This document shows positions 34,610 to 43,573 of a stretch of DNA of 64,000 bases, in pieces (position 1 is the stretch's first letter; every line of letters begins with the position of its first letter). The notes below the pieces were generated by a model. That model searched no databases. It had not been told where the DNA came from and saw only the letters and a list, made by a program, of their open reading frames with translations. The stretch comes from CAVPHV01 sp963704825. Its GTDB lineage: Bacteria > Actinomycetota > Acidimicrobiia > Spongiisociales > UBA5794. The translations under genes were made by a program, and so were the position numbers. The DNA lies in contig CAVPHV010000014.1 in the NCBI GenBank assembly GCA_963704825.1, positions 434,001 through 498,000 of the forward strand, written 5' to 3'.

Positions 34610-35173
34610 CTACCTACCCGGGTTCACCAGGTTGATGTTCTCGTGGACAATCCGGAATCCGCGCTTCTCCGAGAACTGGAGCCGAATCGACGCATTGAAG
34701 TGCAACGGATTGCCGTCAGCGTCGTAGACCGTGCCGTTCGCAGACGAACCCCAGGAGTTTGTGTTCCTCCCCGCTCCGAACGCGTCGTTGTCGGTGGCGA
34801 CGACCCGCGCCGAACCGGTGAATATCGGTTCGGGGGTATTCCCCGCAAAGACCGACTCGCACACCTCATCGATTGACGATGCCTCGTAGATGTAGAACGG
34901 TTGATCGACGTCCTTCACCAGCAGATTGACCACGCCGTTCGGCATGACCACGCCTTGGTGCGGTACGTCCTCAAAACCCTCTCCGAGACAGCCCAGCTCA
35001 GCCGGGGGCCCGCCGAGAGCCACCAAACCGTCGCCTGCATCCTCGAACGAAACACCGAATGGCAACGCGATTCGCACGACCCGGCCGGACTCATCCGGCG
35101 GTGTAGCCATGGCTGGCGCTGCGGTCGCTAGCAGCAGTGACAGAACCCCAACAGATACCAATAGTCGTCTCAC
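34610..35173 (-). CDS. Small exported protein of unknown function
   Basis: 187 residues. GTG at 35173 is chosen because AGGAGG lies 6-7 nt upstream and a clean signal peptide follows (VRRLLVSVGVLSLLLAT, cleavage after APAMA). The mature protein has HQGVVMPNGVVNLLVKDVDQ, two or three Cys (LGCLGEGF, EVCESVF) and a C-terminal sandwich-like part with HFNASIRLQFSEKRGFR. No family recognised. The open frame continues upstream into an unrelated fragment that I annotate separately. Confidence 0.7.
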   Translation of the reverse strand: MRRLLVSVGVLSLLLATAAPAMATPPDESGRVVRIALPFGVSFEDAGDGLVALGGPPAELGCLGEGFEDVPHQGVVMPNGVVNLLVKDVDQPFYIYEASSIDEVCESVFAGNTPEPIFTGSARVVATDNDAFGAGRNTNSWGSSANGTVYDADGNPLHFNASIRLQFSEKRGFRIVHENINLVNPGR

Positions 35174-35311
35174 GGATCCTCCTGAACTCCCCCAGATCCC
35201 AGGAATCTCCTGAAACCCTCTACGGACCCTACGCTCTCCATCCCACGGATGTGACGAAACCTTCAGAGCCAGAGCGCCGCCGAAACGGCGATCGCAATGT
35301 GAGTGGGGGGT

Positions 35312-35449
35312 GTCACCGTTGAGGGTGGCGACGTCAACGACGACGGCGATGCTTGGCGGGTTGCCGGCGGGTGTGGCGCCCTGGTGGTACCAGTGGGCAA
35401 AAGCAGCGAGGTAGTCGTCGGCGATGGCGGCCCAGCGGCACACCAACAC
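35312..35449 (-). pseudogene. Fragment resembling a DUF222/HNH endonuclease-type protein
   Basis: About 46 codons, bounded upstream by a TGA. CRWAAIADDYLAAFAHWY and PPSIAVVVDVATLNGD resemble the middle of actinobacterial DUF222 proteins before their HNH nuclease domain. The C-terminal nuclease part and the N-terminus are gone, so this is a remnant. Confidence 0.45.
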
Positions 35450-35513
35450 CGTTCACCGTTTCGGTGATGACGGGCTCGTCTTGAACCACTCGACTGTCGG
35501 ACCTACCCGTCGC

Positions 35514-36848
35514 TCACCCCGCCAGCAGCCGCAGTGCGATCGCTTCGGCGATGGTGCCCTTCTTGAGATCGTCGAGGTCGAGGCTCTCGTCGGGGCCGTG
35601 GGCCCGGCTGAGGTGATCGGCGACGCCGGTGAGCAGAATGGTGGCGTCGGGATACCGTTCCGAGAAGGCAGCGACGAACGGGATGGACCCGCCGACACCG
35701 ATCTCGTTTGGCTCGGTGTCCCAGGCCTCCCGGAACGCGGTCCTGAAGGCGTCGTAGGCGGGCCCGGTGGTGTCGAGGGCGAATGCCTGGCCGGCGGCAC
35801 CCGGGGTCACCGTGACCTGGGCGCCCCAGGGTGCGTGGTTCTCGAGGTGGGTGGCGAGTGCCGCCATCGCTCGTTGCGGGTCGTCGCCGGGAGCCAGGCG
35901 CATGCTGATCTTGGCGGTGGCGACGGGGACGATCTGGTTGATGGCCTCGCTCACCGGTGGGGCATCGATCGCCAGCACCGAGATGGAGGGCTGCATCCAC
36001 ATCCGGGCGGTGAGGCCACCGGTGCCGATGAGTTCGACCCCGTCGACGGCCCCAGACCAGTCGCGAACATCCGTCTCCGTGAGGTCGAGCGGGTCGGCAT
36101 CGCCGGAGACCAGACCGGGGATGGCAACACTGCCGTCATCGTTGTGCAGGGTCGAAATGAGGCGAGCGAGGGAAGTGATGGCATCGGGCACCGTGCCGCC
36201 GAACATGCCGCTGTGGACCGCGTTGTCGAGCGTGCGAACCTCGACGGTGCAGTCGACCAGTCCCCGCAGCGATGTCGTGAGCGATGGTTGGCCGGTCTTC
36301 CAGTTGCCCGAGTCGGCGATCACGATCACATCGGCGGCCAGCATGTCGGCATGCTCGGCGAGGAAATCCTCGAGGTGAAGCGAGCCGATCTCCTCCTCGC
36401 CTTCGATGATGACCTTGACCCCGACCGGGGGATTGCCGTCGAAGGCTCCGACGGCTCCGAGGTGGACGATGATGCCCCCGGCGTCGTCGGAACTGCCCCT
36501 CCCATAGATGCGGCCGTCGCGGATGATGGGCTCGAAGGGGGCGGTGTGCCACTCCTCGTCTGGCCCGGGTGGCTGGACGTCGTGATGGGCGTAGAGCAGT
36601 ACCGTCGGTGCCCCCGCAGGACCGGCGATCTCGCCGTAGACGGCGGGGTGGGCACCTTCGTGTTCGAGTAGCTGCACGGCATCGAAGCCGGCGCCCCGCA
36701 GCAGATCTGCGGTGAACTCGGCGGAGCGGCGAACCTCACCGGCGTCGTAGCCGGGAGCGCTCACGGAAGGCAATCGGATGAGGTCCTCCAGCGTTGCTTG
36801 AAGCGAAGGAAACTGATTCTCAATGGCAAGGGCGATGTCGTCGTACAT
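35514..36848 (-). CDS. M20-family metallopeptidase (dipeptidase)
   Basis: 444 residues. Zinc site motifs: VLLYAHHDVQPPG with ligand His, YGRGSSDDAGGI with the bridging Asp, EGEEEIGS with the general-base Glu pair, VIVIADSGNW, and a late ADHLSRAHGPDESL with the last His. The dimerisation lid is around GLVDCTVEVRTLDNAVHSGMFGG in the middle. Cytoplasmic peptidase of the CNDP-like/PepV group, releasing amino acids from short peptides. The ATG at 36848 is divergent from the gene at 36927. Confidence 0.9.
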   Translation of the reverse strand: MYDDIALAIENQFPSLQATLEDLIRLPSVSAPGYDAGEVRRSAEFTADLLRGAGFDAVQLLEHEGAHPAVYGEIAGPAGAPTVLLYAHHDVQPPGPDEEWHTAPFEPIIRDGRIYGRGSSDDAGGIIVHLGAVGAFDGNPPVGVKVIIEGEEEIGSLHLEDFLAEHADMLAADVIVIADSGNWKTGQPSLTTSLRGLVDCTVEVRTLDNAVHSGMFGGTVPDAITSLARLISTLHNDDGSVAIPGLVSGDADPLDLTETDVRDWSGAVDGVELIGTGGLTARMWMQPSISVLAIDAPPVSEAINQIVPVATAKISMRLAPGDDPQRAMAALATHLENHAPWGAQVTVTPGAAGQAFALDTTGPAYDAFRTAFREAWDTEPNEIGVGGSIPFVAAFSERYPDATILLTGVADHLSRAHGPDESLDLDDLKKGTIAEAIALRLLAG

Positions 36849-36926
36849 GCCCCTGAGGCTAGGTCGGAGCCGAGGAATGGCGAAAGCGGAGGAGCGCGTC
36901 GAGTGCTGCGACTAGCGTCGCGGCAC

Positions 36927-37730
36927 ATGGATGGCTTCTCCGGCATTGGTTGGACCATGATCATCAGTGTCGTCAGCGGGCTGGTGCTGCTGTTGGTGCT
37001 CAAGGTTCTCCCGAGGTCACGTGGCGACCGAATGCGTCAGCTGCCCAAGCCACACATGCCACCGGCCCCACATGAGGATCTCGGCCCCTTACCCGTGCAG
37101 CTTCCGGCGACGGAACAGCGAATCCTCAACGCCAAGGAAGCCCACGACGATCTGTTGGCGGAGGCGAGGGCTTTCGAGCGACAGGCCCGGGGTCACCACC
37201 ACGAGAGTGTGTTCTTCATGGGACGTGCCCTCGCCAAGGCCAACGACGCCATGGATGTGCGGCCCGAGAGCTTCGATGCCACCAAGTTCATCGCCGACCT
37301 CCAACTCGATCTCGCTCGAGAAGTCCCGGTCGACGAGAGTCGGGCCCACCTCGAGGCCGCCATCGCCGCCTACAACGAGGCAATCGGGATGCGCTTCGGC
37401 AACGTCGACTGCCACGTCGGTCTCGCATGGAGCCGCATGTTGTTGGCGCAGCAGACTGAAGACCCGGCCGACGCTGCCGCTGCCGTTGCTGCGTTCGAGC
37501 GTGCCGCCGACGTGTCACCCCGCAATCTCTACATCCTGCGGGGATGGGCGTCGGCACTCGACGGACTCCTGCGAATCGTCCCCGATGGAGGCGACGAAGC
37601 CACCGGCCGCTACCGGAGGGTGATCGGCGATCATCCCGTCGCCGGTCGCGACCTCGACGAGGAGTTCTACGCCCGCCGGCGGGCGGCCGAATGGATCATC
37701 CCGCCGGTTCCTCCGCTGCGCGACGCGTAG
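36927..37730 (+). CDS. Membrane-anchored helical (TPR-like) protein
   Basis: 267 residues. ATG 36927 with TAGCGT 8 nt upstream; earlier in-frame starts are not protein-like. One N-terminal transmembrane helix (10-28), a Pro-rich link, then helices with TPR-like spacing: NAKEAHDDLLAEARAFERQA, SRAHLEAAIAAYNEAIGM, and CHVGLAWSRMLLA with AAAVAAFERAADVSPRN. Likely a scaffold in the cytoplasm. The last 35 bp overlap the end of the convergent gene at 37696. Confidence 0.6.
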   Translation: MDGFSGIGWTMIISVVSGLVLLLVLKVLPRSRGDRMRQLPKPHMPPAPHEDLGPLPVQLPATEQRILNAKEAHDDLLAEARAFERQARGHHHESVFFMGRALAKANDAMDVRPESFDATKFIADLQLDLAREVPVDESRAHLEAAIAAYNEAIGMRFGNVDCHVGLAWSRMLLAQQTEDPADAAAAVAAFERAADVSPRNLYILRGWASALDGLLRIVPDGGDEATGRYRRVIGDHPVAGRDLDEEFYARRRAAEWIIPPVPPLRDA

Positions 37731-38718
37731 CGACACCGTCGGCGCTCTGGCCACGGCTCACCACCCAGAACAGCAACACTGCGGCGGCCACGCCGACGAC
37801 GAGCGCGGCCGCGGTCATCGCCCGATCGAGCGGCAACGGGGCATCCGTGGGAATGATTGCCCGGACGATGCCGTCGCGTTTGACGAAACCCCACATGGCG
37901 AGCGGGACGGCGGCTACAAAACCGAGGGTTGCCATCCGGTCCTGCCACAGCAGCAGGCCGGCTCCCGACAGGACCAGCGCCGCCGCGGGAAGCAGATAGA
38001 GCAGCGCACTCGGTCCCGTCTCATTGGGGACGGAGGTGACCTGCCACCACCCCATGCCGAGGGCAATGAGTGCGGTTGCGGCCACTGCGACCGTGGCGCC
38101 GCGGCCACGGCCCAACCACGCCACCAGCCCGATCACGAATGCCAGACCGATGACGGCGCCGGCGATCCCGGCCAGCGGCGACGGTGCTTCCTGCCACACC
38201 GAGACCACCGTGACCGACACGTCGGTCCCGTCGACGATCAGCGGAACCACCGCCTCGAGGATCTGGTCGCCCGGATCGCTTCCGAGGGGACGGGCCGGGT
38301 TCATCCAGTGGGTGCGATGGTCGTGCCACGCCCAGCGGCCGTTGGCGGCGACCACCTCCCATTGCGGCTCGGCGTCGTAGGAAGCCTCGTCCGGGATCTC
38401 CGTCTCGGCGTAGCGGTCCTCATTGAGGTAGGTGCTCGGCGAAACCTGGTTCTCCTCGACGGTGCCGTCGGGGAGGAACTGCACATAGGGCTCGCCGCGG
38501 TAGCCGAGGACCACGACATGGATGCCGGGGTCGACCCTGATCTGGAGGAACGCGTCGCCGCCGATCATCGTGGCTTCGACCCCGGCAACCGGGGGCGCCA
38601 CCGCGGCGATGGAACTCTGGTAGTCAGTCGGTCCCGGCGGATCGGCTGCGGCAGGAGCGGCAGACCCGAGCACCATGAGGCTGCCGACCAGCAGGCTCAT
38701 GAACCAGCGGGGGCTCAT
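37696..38718 (-). CDS. Membrane protein at the end of the copper/cytochrome cluster
   Basis: 340 residues. Signal peptide (MSPRWFMSLLVGSLMVLGSA), an exported region of about 130 residues with YRGEPYVQFLPDGTVEENQ and WVVAANGRWAWHDHRTHW-like His/Trp motifs, then six or so hydrophobic helices in the C-terminal half. The start ATG overlaps the previous stop (TGATG), so it is co-translated with the cupredoxin-like lipoprotein. I do not know the family; gene context suggests a role in copper or respiratory-oxidase assembly. Confidence 0.7.
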   Translation of the reverse strand: MSPRWFMSLLVGSLMVLGSAAPAAADPPGPTDYQSSIAAVAPPVAGVEATMIGGDAFLQIRVDPGIHVVVLGYRGEPYVQFLPDGTVEENQVSPSTYLNEDRYAETEIPDEASYDAEPQWEVVAANGRWAWHDHRTHWMNPARPLGSDPGDQILEAVVPLIVDGTDVSVTVVSVWQEAPSPLAGIAGAVIGLAFVIGLVAWLGRGRGATVAVAATALIALGMGWWQVTSVPNETGPSALLYLLPAAALVLSGAGLLLWQDRMATLGFVAAVPLAMWGFVKRDGIVRAIIPTDAPLPLDRAMTAAALVVGVAAAVLLFWVVSRGQSADGVATRRAAEEPAG

Positions 38719-39101
38719 CACTCGGTGACCTCGAGTATCAGTTGGCCGCTCGGATGCACGTAGCAAGCTCCGACGAAGCTGCCGGGAGACGCGAACCGCT
38801 GGGTCACCGTCTCGTGCGCCCCAACAAAGAACGGTCCGACGAGCTGACCACGATCGTCCTCGTTGATGATCCGGATCACCTCGCCGACCTTGGCGTCGAG
38901 TCGGCCTGGCAGGATCTCAACTTCCTCCCCGGCGTCGATCCGCTCTCCCGTGCCCGCCGGTATCACGTACTCGTAGTCGGCCGGCGCGGCGGCATCGCCG
39001 CTTTCGAGCTGCGGCGCGGGGTCGTCAGATCCGCACGCCGCAGCCAGCAGCATCAAGCCGCCGAGCAGCGACACCACGAAGAGAGCAGGCCATTTCTTCA
39101 C
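38718..39101 (-). CDS. Cupredoxin-like lipoprotein
   Basis: 127 residues. Lipobox LMLLAAACG near residue 20, then a short linker. The C-terminal 75 residues carry the plastocyanin-type order: AKVGEVIRIINEDD, GPFFVGAHETVTQ with a His, and GSFVGACYVHPSGQLILEV with Cys and His close together, as in type 1 copper sites (a final Met is not obvious). Outside the membrane, probably copper-binding. Overlaps both neighbours by a few bases. Confidence 0.7.
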   Translation of the reverse strand: MKKWPALFVVSLLGGLMLLAAACGSDDPAPQLESGDAAAPADYEYVIPAGTGERIDAGEEVEILPGRLDAKVGEVIRIINEDDRGQLVGPFFVGAHETVTQRFASPGSFVGACYVHPSGQLILEVTE

Positions 39102-39547
39102 TCCTGTTCGCGGACCTCCACCGGCACGGTGATGTCGCCTGCCGTCTCGAACGTCAACACGACGTCGAACTTCTGGCCCGTCTCGAGTGGCTCGGCGAGC
39201 TTCATCAGCATGATGTGATAGCCACCGGGCTCGAGCATCACGGTGGTCCCGGCCGGCACGTCAATCGCCGGAACCTGGCCCATCATCATGGTGCCCTCAT
39301 CGTTCATGGTGGTCTCGTGGATCTCAGTCATGGCGGCGATCTCGGCGGGGGCTTGTGCCTTCACCAAGCGGTCGGCGGCGTCCCCACCCGTGATGGTGAC
39401 GTAGACCGCCCCGGCATCCACCATCATGGCGGAGGTCCTGGCCCAGGCATCTTCGGCCTTCGGGGTGGCGTCGTCGCCACCACACGCAGTCATTGTCATC
39501 GCCATGAGGACCATGCCAAGTCCAACGACGGCCAGTCTGCGAATCAT
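39098..39547 (-). CDS. Copper chaperone PCu(A)C, lipoprotein
   Basis: 149 residues. Lipobox TMTAC at residue 22. The PCu(A)C domain follows: AWARTSAMMVDAGAVYVTI, EIHETTMNDEGTMMMGQV, and PGGYHIMLMKLAEPL with the His-Met pairs that bind Cu(I). It delivers Cu(I) to Sco1 and the Cu-A centre of cytochrome oxidase in the periplasm-like space. The start overlaps the Sco1 stop (ATGA), and the stop overlaps the cupredoxin-like start. Confidence 0.9.
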   Translation of the reverse strand: MIRRLAVVGLGMVLMAMTMTACGGDDATPKAEDAWARTSAMMVDAGAVYVTITGGDAADRLVKAQAPAEIAAMTEIHETTMNDEGTMMMGQVPAIDVPAGTTVMLEPGGYHIMLMKLAEPLETGQKFDVVLTFETAGDITVPVEVREQE

Positions 39548-40155
39548 CCTCGATTCTCCTTTGCTCGGTTGACGAGGAGCGTGAAATCGCTCCTGAGATC
39601 TTCTGGTTCGGTGCCGAACGCCCACTGCAGCTGGAGCAGCCCCGCATCGTCGATTCCGTAGAGAAACGCGGTATGGCCGACCTCGATGGTGCCGTCGTCG
39701 GCGGTCTCCACCTCGTAGAAGGCACCGAACGGCTCGGCCACCGCCCACAGCTCGTCGGGATCATCGGTGCGCAGCGCATGCGAATCGGGAACGAAGCTGT
39801 GCACGTAAGCGGTGAGTCGCTCTCCGTCGTCTCGATCCGGGTCGACGGTGATCATGGCGAGGTCGACGTACTGGGCGTCGTCGCCCATGTCCTCGAGGGC
39901 ACTGCGCACATCCGCCAGAGTGGTCGGGCAGACGTCGGGACAGGAGGTGTAACCGAAGTACACCACGAGCAATTGGCCGGGGTCGGCCTTGAAGGCGAAC
40001 TCGGCGTTGCCGTTGGCGGCGTCGGGCAGGCTCAAACCGGCCATCTCGGGAGCAGGATCACGCACAATGCCGGCCGGTTCGGCCTCCTCGCCACCACAGG
40101 CCGACAGCACAAACACGAAGATGGCGGTGGCGCCGAGCGCGGCTCGCAGCCTCAT
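39544..40155 (-). CDS. Sco1/SenC-type copper chaperone, lipoprotein
   Basis: 203 residues. N-terminal lipobox FVLSAC near residue 20. The thioredoxin fold holds the copper site YFGYTSCPDVCPTTLAD (CxxxC) and the distal His in EVGHTAFLYGID. AMITVDPDRDDGERL is a family mark. It metallates or reduces the Cu-A site of cytochrome c oxidase. Both ends overlap neighbours (ATGA), so it is part of one polycistronic unit. Confidence 0.93.
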   Translation of the reverse strand: MRLRAALGATAIFVFVLSACGGEEAEPAGIVRDPAPEMAGLSLPDAANGNAEFAFKADPGQLLVVYFGYTSCPDVCPTTLADVRSALEDMGDDAQYVDLAMITVDPDRDDGERLTAYVHSFVPDSHALRTDDPDELWAVAEPFGAFYEVETADDGTIEVGHTAFLYGIDDAGLLQLQWAFGTEPEDLRSDFTLLVNRAKENRG

Positions 40156-40532
40156 TTCAGCTCCTCGAGGTAGTTCAACATGGCCTCCATCTCGATCGAA
40201 CTTGGCCGGTAGGCCGGCATCTGCAGGGCGTAGCCGGCGACCCGTTGGGCCTCGGGGTCGACGATGGCCAGGCGCAGATATTCTCGATCGGCGGTCACGA
40301 AGCTGCCGTCCTCCAGTTCGACCTCGCTCATGAAGAGGCCCTGCCACGAGGGAGCGACGACTCCCTCGCCCTGCTCGCCGTGGCACGAGGTACATCCGGT
40401 CCGCACCGCAACTGCGCGGCCCTCCTCCCCGGCAGGTGAGAGTTCAGGCGCGGCGTCGGTCTGGCCGCCGCAACCGGCGATGGTGAGTCCGATGAGGAAG
40501 GAGGTGCCGAGCAAGCCCCGAAAGCGCGTCAT
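40152..40532 (-). CDS. Class I cytochrome c, lipoprotein
   Basis: 126 residues from ATG 40532. A lipobox ending in Cys (LTIAGCGG) gives a membrane anchor. The heme site is RTGCTSCHGEQGEG (CxxCH) and the axial Met lies in YALQMPAYRPSS, followed by the terminal helix EAMLNYLEEL. It is a single-heme electron carrier, first gene of the copper/oxidase assembly cluster. TACGAT lies 9 nt before the ATG. Confidence 0.92.
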   Translation of the reverse strand: MTRFRGLLGTSFLIGLTIAGCGGQTDAAPELSPAGEEGRAVAVRTGCTSCHGEQGEGVVAPSWQGLFMSEVELEDGSFVTADREYLRLAIVDPEAQRVAGYALQMPAYRPSSIEMEAMLNYLEELK

Positions 40533-40602
40533 GCGCCGCGCATCGTAGGCAAACCCCAGCGTAAGGCGTAAAACGAGTCGGGCGGCCGACACAGAGCGGC
40601 GG

Positions 40603-40915
40603 CTACTCGTACCTGGCTATGAACCCGAGAACCCGATGCCAGGCGTTGCGCGAGGCTGCCGCAAACTCGGTGTACTTGCGGTCGAAGAACGAGTGGGGTG
40701 CGCCGGCGCAGAAGACAATCCCATGGGGGACACCCGCGGCGGTTTCCGTTGGACCTTGCCCTCAGCAACATCCTCGCGGGGAATGCCAGGGTCGGCGCCG
40801 CCCATCAACGCCAGGAGGGGGCATTCGATGTCGGAAACTCGGTCGATCACTCCGGGGGACCCTTGGGGGGAAGCCGGGCCGATCGGGATGGCGTAGAAGC
40901 CCCGCGACCGCTTCG
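40603..40915 (-). pseudogene. C-terminal remnant of a dienelactone hydrolase
   Basis: Two frames carry the last third of a DLH-family protein. The first, just after the capA stop, has GFYAIPIGPASPQGSPGVI and PLLALMGGADPGIPREDV (the acid Asp region); the second has FCAGAPHSFFDRKYTEFAA (the catalytic His) and ends with GFIARYE. A frameshift lies between them near 40765, and the N-terminal two thirds are missing, replaced by the 3' end of the capA-like gene. No function is expected. Confidence 0.7.
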
Positions 40916-43420
40916 CTACGAGATGAGCAGGGTCACCGTGCGGCGAGGCCCTTCGACCTTCACGAAGTCGGCGGCGTGCCATGTCCCTCCGGGGAGCGCC
41001 GCGGCCTCGCGCCATTCAACGAAGCCAACGTCATCAAACCGGACCACCGCAGAGTCCATCGCCGGTGGGGCGAGGCCGAGGTAGAACATCGCCGCAGTCG
41101 CCAGAGACCCGGTTGGTCCGGGGCTGAAGGTGTGTGACGGGAGTTCGATGTCGATGTCGTGCCATTCTCCATCGGCGGGAACGTCGAAGGGGACTTCGAC
41201 CCTGCGAATGAGTGTCGACTCGGGATCGCGGGTCGGGTCGGCATCGTAGAAGTTGTAGGCGTCGACGCGAAGCAGCGCCCAGGTGTCGCCTTCGAGCCGG
41301 GCCCGCAGATGCACCGAGTAGGTCGCCCTCCCGTCCTCCGGGAAGCCGGCCTCGTCGTGGATGCGATGGTCGCGGACTGCGACCCGTGCCACGGGGCGGG
41401 TGACCACGCTTTGGGCATAGCTCGGCTCGCTGCGGATCTCGAGGACGTGATGTTCGGAGCCTTCATCGGCGACGGCGACCACCGCGGCGTTGCCGCCGTC
41501 TGACGTCTCCCAGTGCATGCCGCCCGCCGCCACACCGTCGGCGGTGGCATCCTCGAAATCGCCCCAGCCGTAGATGTCCCGCCCCAGCCAGACGCCGGCA
41601 AGGTTCGACTCGGTTCGGACCATGGCGTTGGCGGGCAGGGTTGCGAAGCCGCCCTCATCGAGCGGAACGGGGGCAGGTACGGCGACGTGGCGGCCGCGGG
41701 CGATGACGCCGGTTCCGCGCTCGGGCAGGACTCGGGCCGAAGCGGCTCCGTCGTCTGGTTGGCCGGCGATGGACCCGCTGACGGTGCCGTTGGGTAGTCG
41801 AGTCGTCTGGACGGTTCCCGCCGACCGCTCATCGAGGAGTCCGATGATTCGCTCGCCGGTGGCGCCACCGACGGGAACGGGGCGGTAGTTGTCCAGCATT
41901 ACGGGATACACCCGGGCCTCGAGAAGCTGGTCGCCTTCGAACACGGTGCGCAAGACAACCGAAGGGAACGTCGAGAGGAAGTCCTGATCGAAGACGAAGT
42001 TGCCCAGGCTGTGGGCGATGAGCTTGCCCTGATACCACTCGAAACCCTGGAGGACGTGAGGGTGGTGACCGACGACGAGATCAGCGCCCGCATCGATCGA
42101 GGCGTGCGCGGCTCCGATGAAGAAACTCGATGCCGTTTCGGCGAATTGGTAGCCGCCGTGGATTTGCACGACGACGAGGTCGGCTCCGCCTTCGCGCATG
42201 ATCGCAATGTCGTCCTCGACGGCGCTGCGTTGGAACCAGGCGGCGCCACCGTGGCCGCGCCGGGCGACCCAGTCCTGCAGTTCAGGGAACGTGGCGACGA
42301 TGATCTCCCACAGTCCGGCCGACTCTGCGGCCTCCGCTTCCGATTCGATTTCGGCGTAGATCGCCCAGATGTCTCCCAGCCGGTAGTCGTCGAGGGGAAC
42401 GTAGGTCGGCGAATCGGGGCTGCCGAAGCCGAAGCGACGGGTCTCGTACTGCCAGGCTTCATCGGGCGAGAGAGCGTTGGGTGGCACGTCGCCGGCGACG
42501 GGCAGGTTGTCGTTGACGAAGTCGCCGTTCACCGTGGTATACGACAAGAAGGCGATGTTGCGGCCGGCGACATCGAGCATGGAACCGGCTCGAGCCTCGC
42601 TCGAGGTGCTGCCGCCGCCGGGGGCGGCGTACCCGGCGGCGCGGAGATGATCGACGGTCGACTCGACCCCGGCTGCCAGCCAATCGTTGAGATGGTTGTT
42701 GCCGAGCGTGACCACATCGGCGCCGAGTTCGTCGAGCGCGGCAATGGCGTTCGGCGGCGATTGGAGGAGGAACCGCTTGGCCGGGTAGGCGTCCGTCGCA
42801 GGGAGCGATCCGATCACCGACTCGAAGTTGACGCTGGAGATGTCCGCCGAACCAAAGAGCGGAGCAACATCCGACACCACGGCACGGGCGCTGGTGCCGT
42901 CGTCGGCCGGGTCGACCACCGCCGTGTCCTCACGAGTTGGCTCGAGGTAGCGCCGGCCCAGCATCATGTCACCGGCGAAGTTGATGGCGATCCGTTCGGC
43001 GCCATCTGGGCCGTTGCGCGCAATGAGGCCGACCTCGAGTTCGGGTGCAAGGTCTGCCGTGACGACCACGGGTTCCGGCAGGTAGCCGGGGGCGGCAACG
43101 ATCGCGAGCACCGGTTGATTGAGGCTCATTTCGCAGCGGCCCCTCGCATCGGCCGGAATCAAGCGCCCGGCAATGTCCAGCGTTGCGCCCGGGATCGGTG
43201 TCCCTGCTTCGTCGACGACAACAAGGGTGACTGCGACGTGAGGGACTTCGACGACCACGGGCTCGACCACGATCGGCTCGATCGGGTTCAGATCCTGGGG
43301 AGGGATGGTTGGGCTAGGGGTTGCCGTCGCGCTCGAACAGGCACCGGCGAGGATGCCAAGCGCGCCGAGCCAAGGCGCAAGACGGCGCGCCCGGTTCAAC
43401 CCCATGCGTTTCGGGGACAT
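40916..43420 (-). CDS. CapA-family lipoprotein (metallophosphatase-like)
   Basis: 834 residues from ATG 43420; the ATG at 43405 is as likely. Lipobox ILAGAC after a basic start. An Ig-like domain (AVTLVVVDEAGTPIPGAT) precedes the CapA domain: INFAGDMMLGRRYLEP, SVNFESVIG, TLGNNHLNDW, FLSYTTVNG, GADLVVGHHPHVLQGFEWYQ and IAHSLGNFVFDQD, which include the metal-site His and Asn. The C-terminal 250 residues look like a carbohydrate-binding jelly roll. CapA proteins take part in poly-gamma-glutamate or related polymer export; that role here is inferred only from the family, as no capB/C gene is nearby. Confidence 0.8.
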   Translation of the reverse strand: MSPKRMGLNRARRLAPWLGALGILAGACSSATATPSPTIPPQDLNPIEPIVVEPVVVEVPHVAVTLVVVDEAGTPIPGATLDIAGRLIPADARGRCEMSLNQPVLAIVAAPGYLPEPVVVTADLAPELEVGLIARNGPDGAERIAINFAGDMMLGRRYLEPTREDTAVVDPADDGTSARAVVSDVAPLFGSADISSVNFESVIGSLPATDAYPAKRFLLQSPPNAIAALDELGADVVTLGNNHLNDWLAAGVESTVDHLRAAGYAAPGGGSTSSEARAGSMLDVAGRNIAFLSYTTVNGDFVNDNLPVAGDVPPNALSPDEAWQYETRRFGFGSPDSPTYVPLDDYRLGDIWAIYAEIESEAEAAESAGLWEIIVATFPELQDWVARRGHGGAAWFQRSAVEDDIAIMREGGADLVVVQIHGGYQFAETASSFFIGAAHASIDAGADLVVGHHPHVLQGFEWYQGKLIAHSLGNFVFDQDFLSTFPSVVLRTVFEGDQLLEARVYPVMLDNYRPVPVGGATGERIIGLLDERSAGTVQTTRLPNGTVSGSIAGQPDDGAASARVLPERGTGVIARGRHVAVPAPVPLDEGGFATLPANAMVRTESNLAGVWLGRDIYGWGDFEDATADGVAAGGMHWETSDGGNAAVVAVADEGSEHHVLEIRSEPSYAQSVVTRPVARVAVRDHRIHDEAGFPEDGRATYSVHLRARLEGDTWALLRVDAYNFYDADPTRDPESTLIRRVEVPFDVPADGEWHDIDIELPSHTFSPGPTGSLATAAMFYLGLAPPAMDSAVVRFDDVGFVEWREAAALPGGTWHAADFVKVEGPRRTVTLLIS

Positions 43421-43573
43421 GCCTATTCGAATCGGCCCACCGGCGTCCACTCTGGAGGCCTTTCGGGACCCGGAGGCTGTTGGCCGATCGACGTGAGCGA
43501 TTCCCCGGACGACCAAGGCGACGGTCGATGCGTAGGCTTGCACAGGACAGCGGAGCGACCCGAGGGGAGTGGT

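Noticed and set aside
35424..36671. Long rightward ORF opposite the M20 peptidase
   Set aside because: Composition is that of an antisense shadow; the leftward frame carries all catalytic motifs.
42011..43573. Long rightward frame extending the dehalogenase gene to 806 codons
   Set aside because: It is the shadow of the leftward capA gene; real dehalogenase starts at 43574 with a ribosome site.
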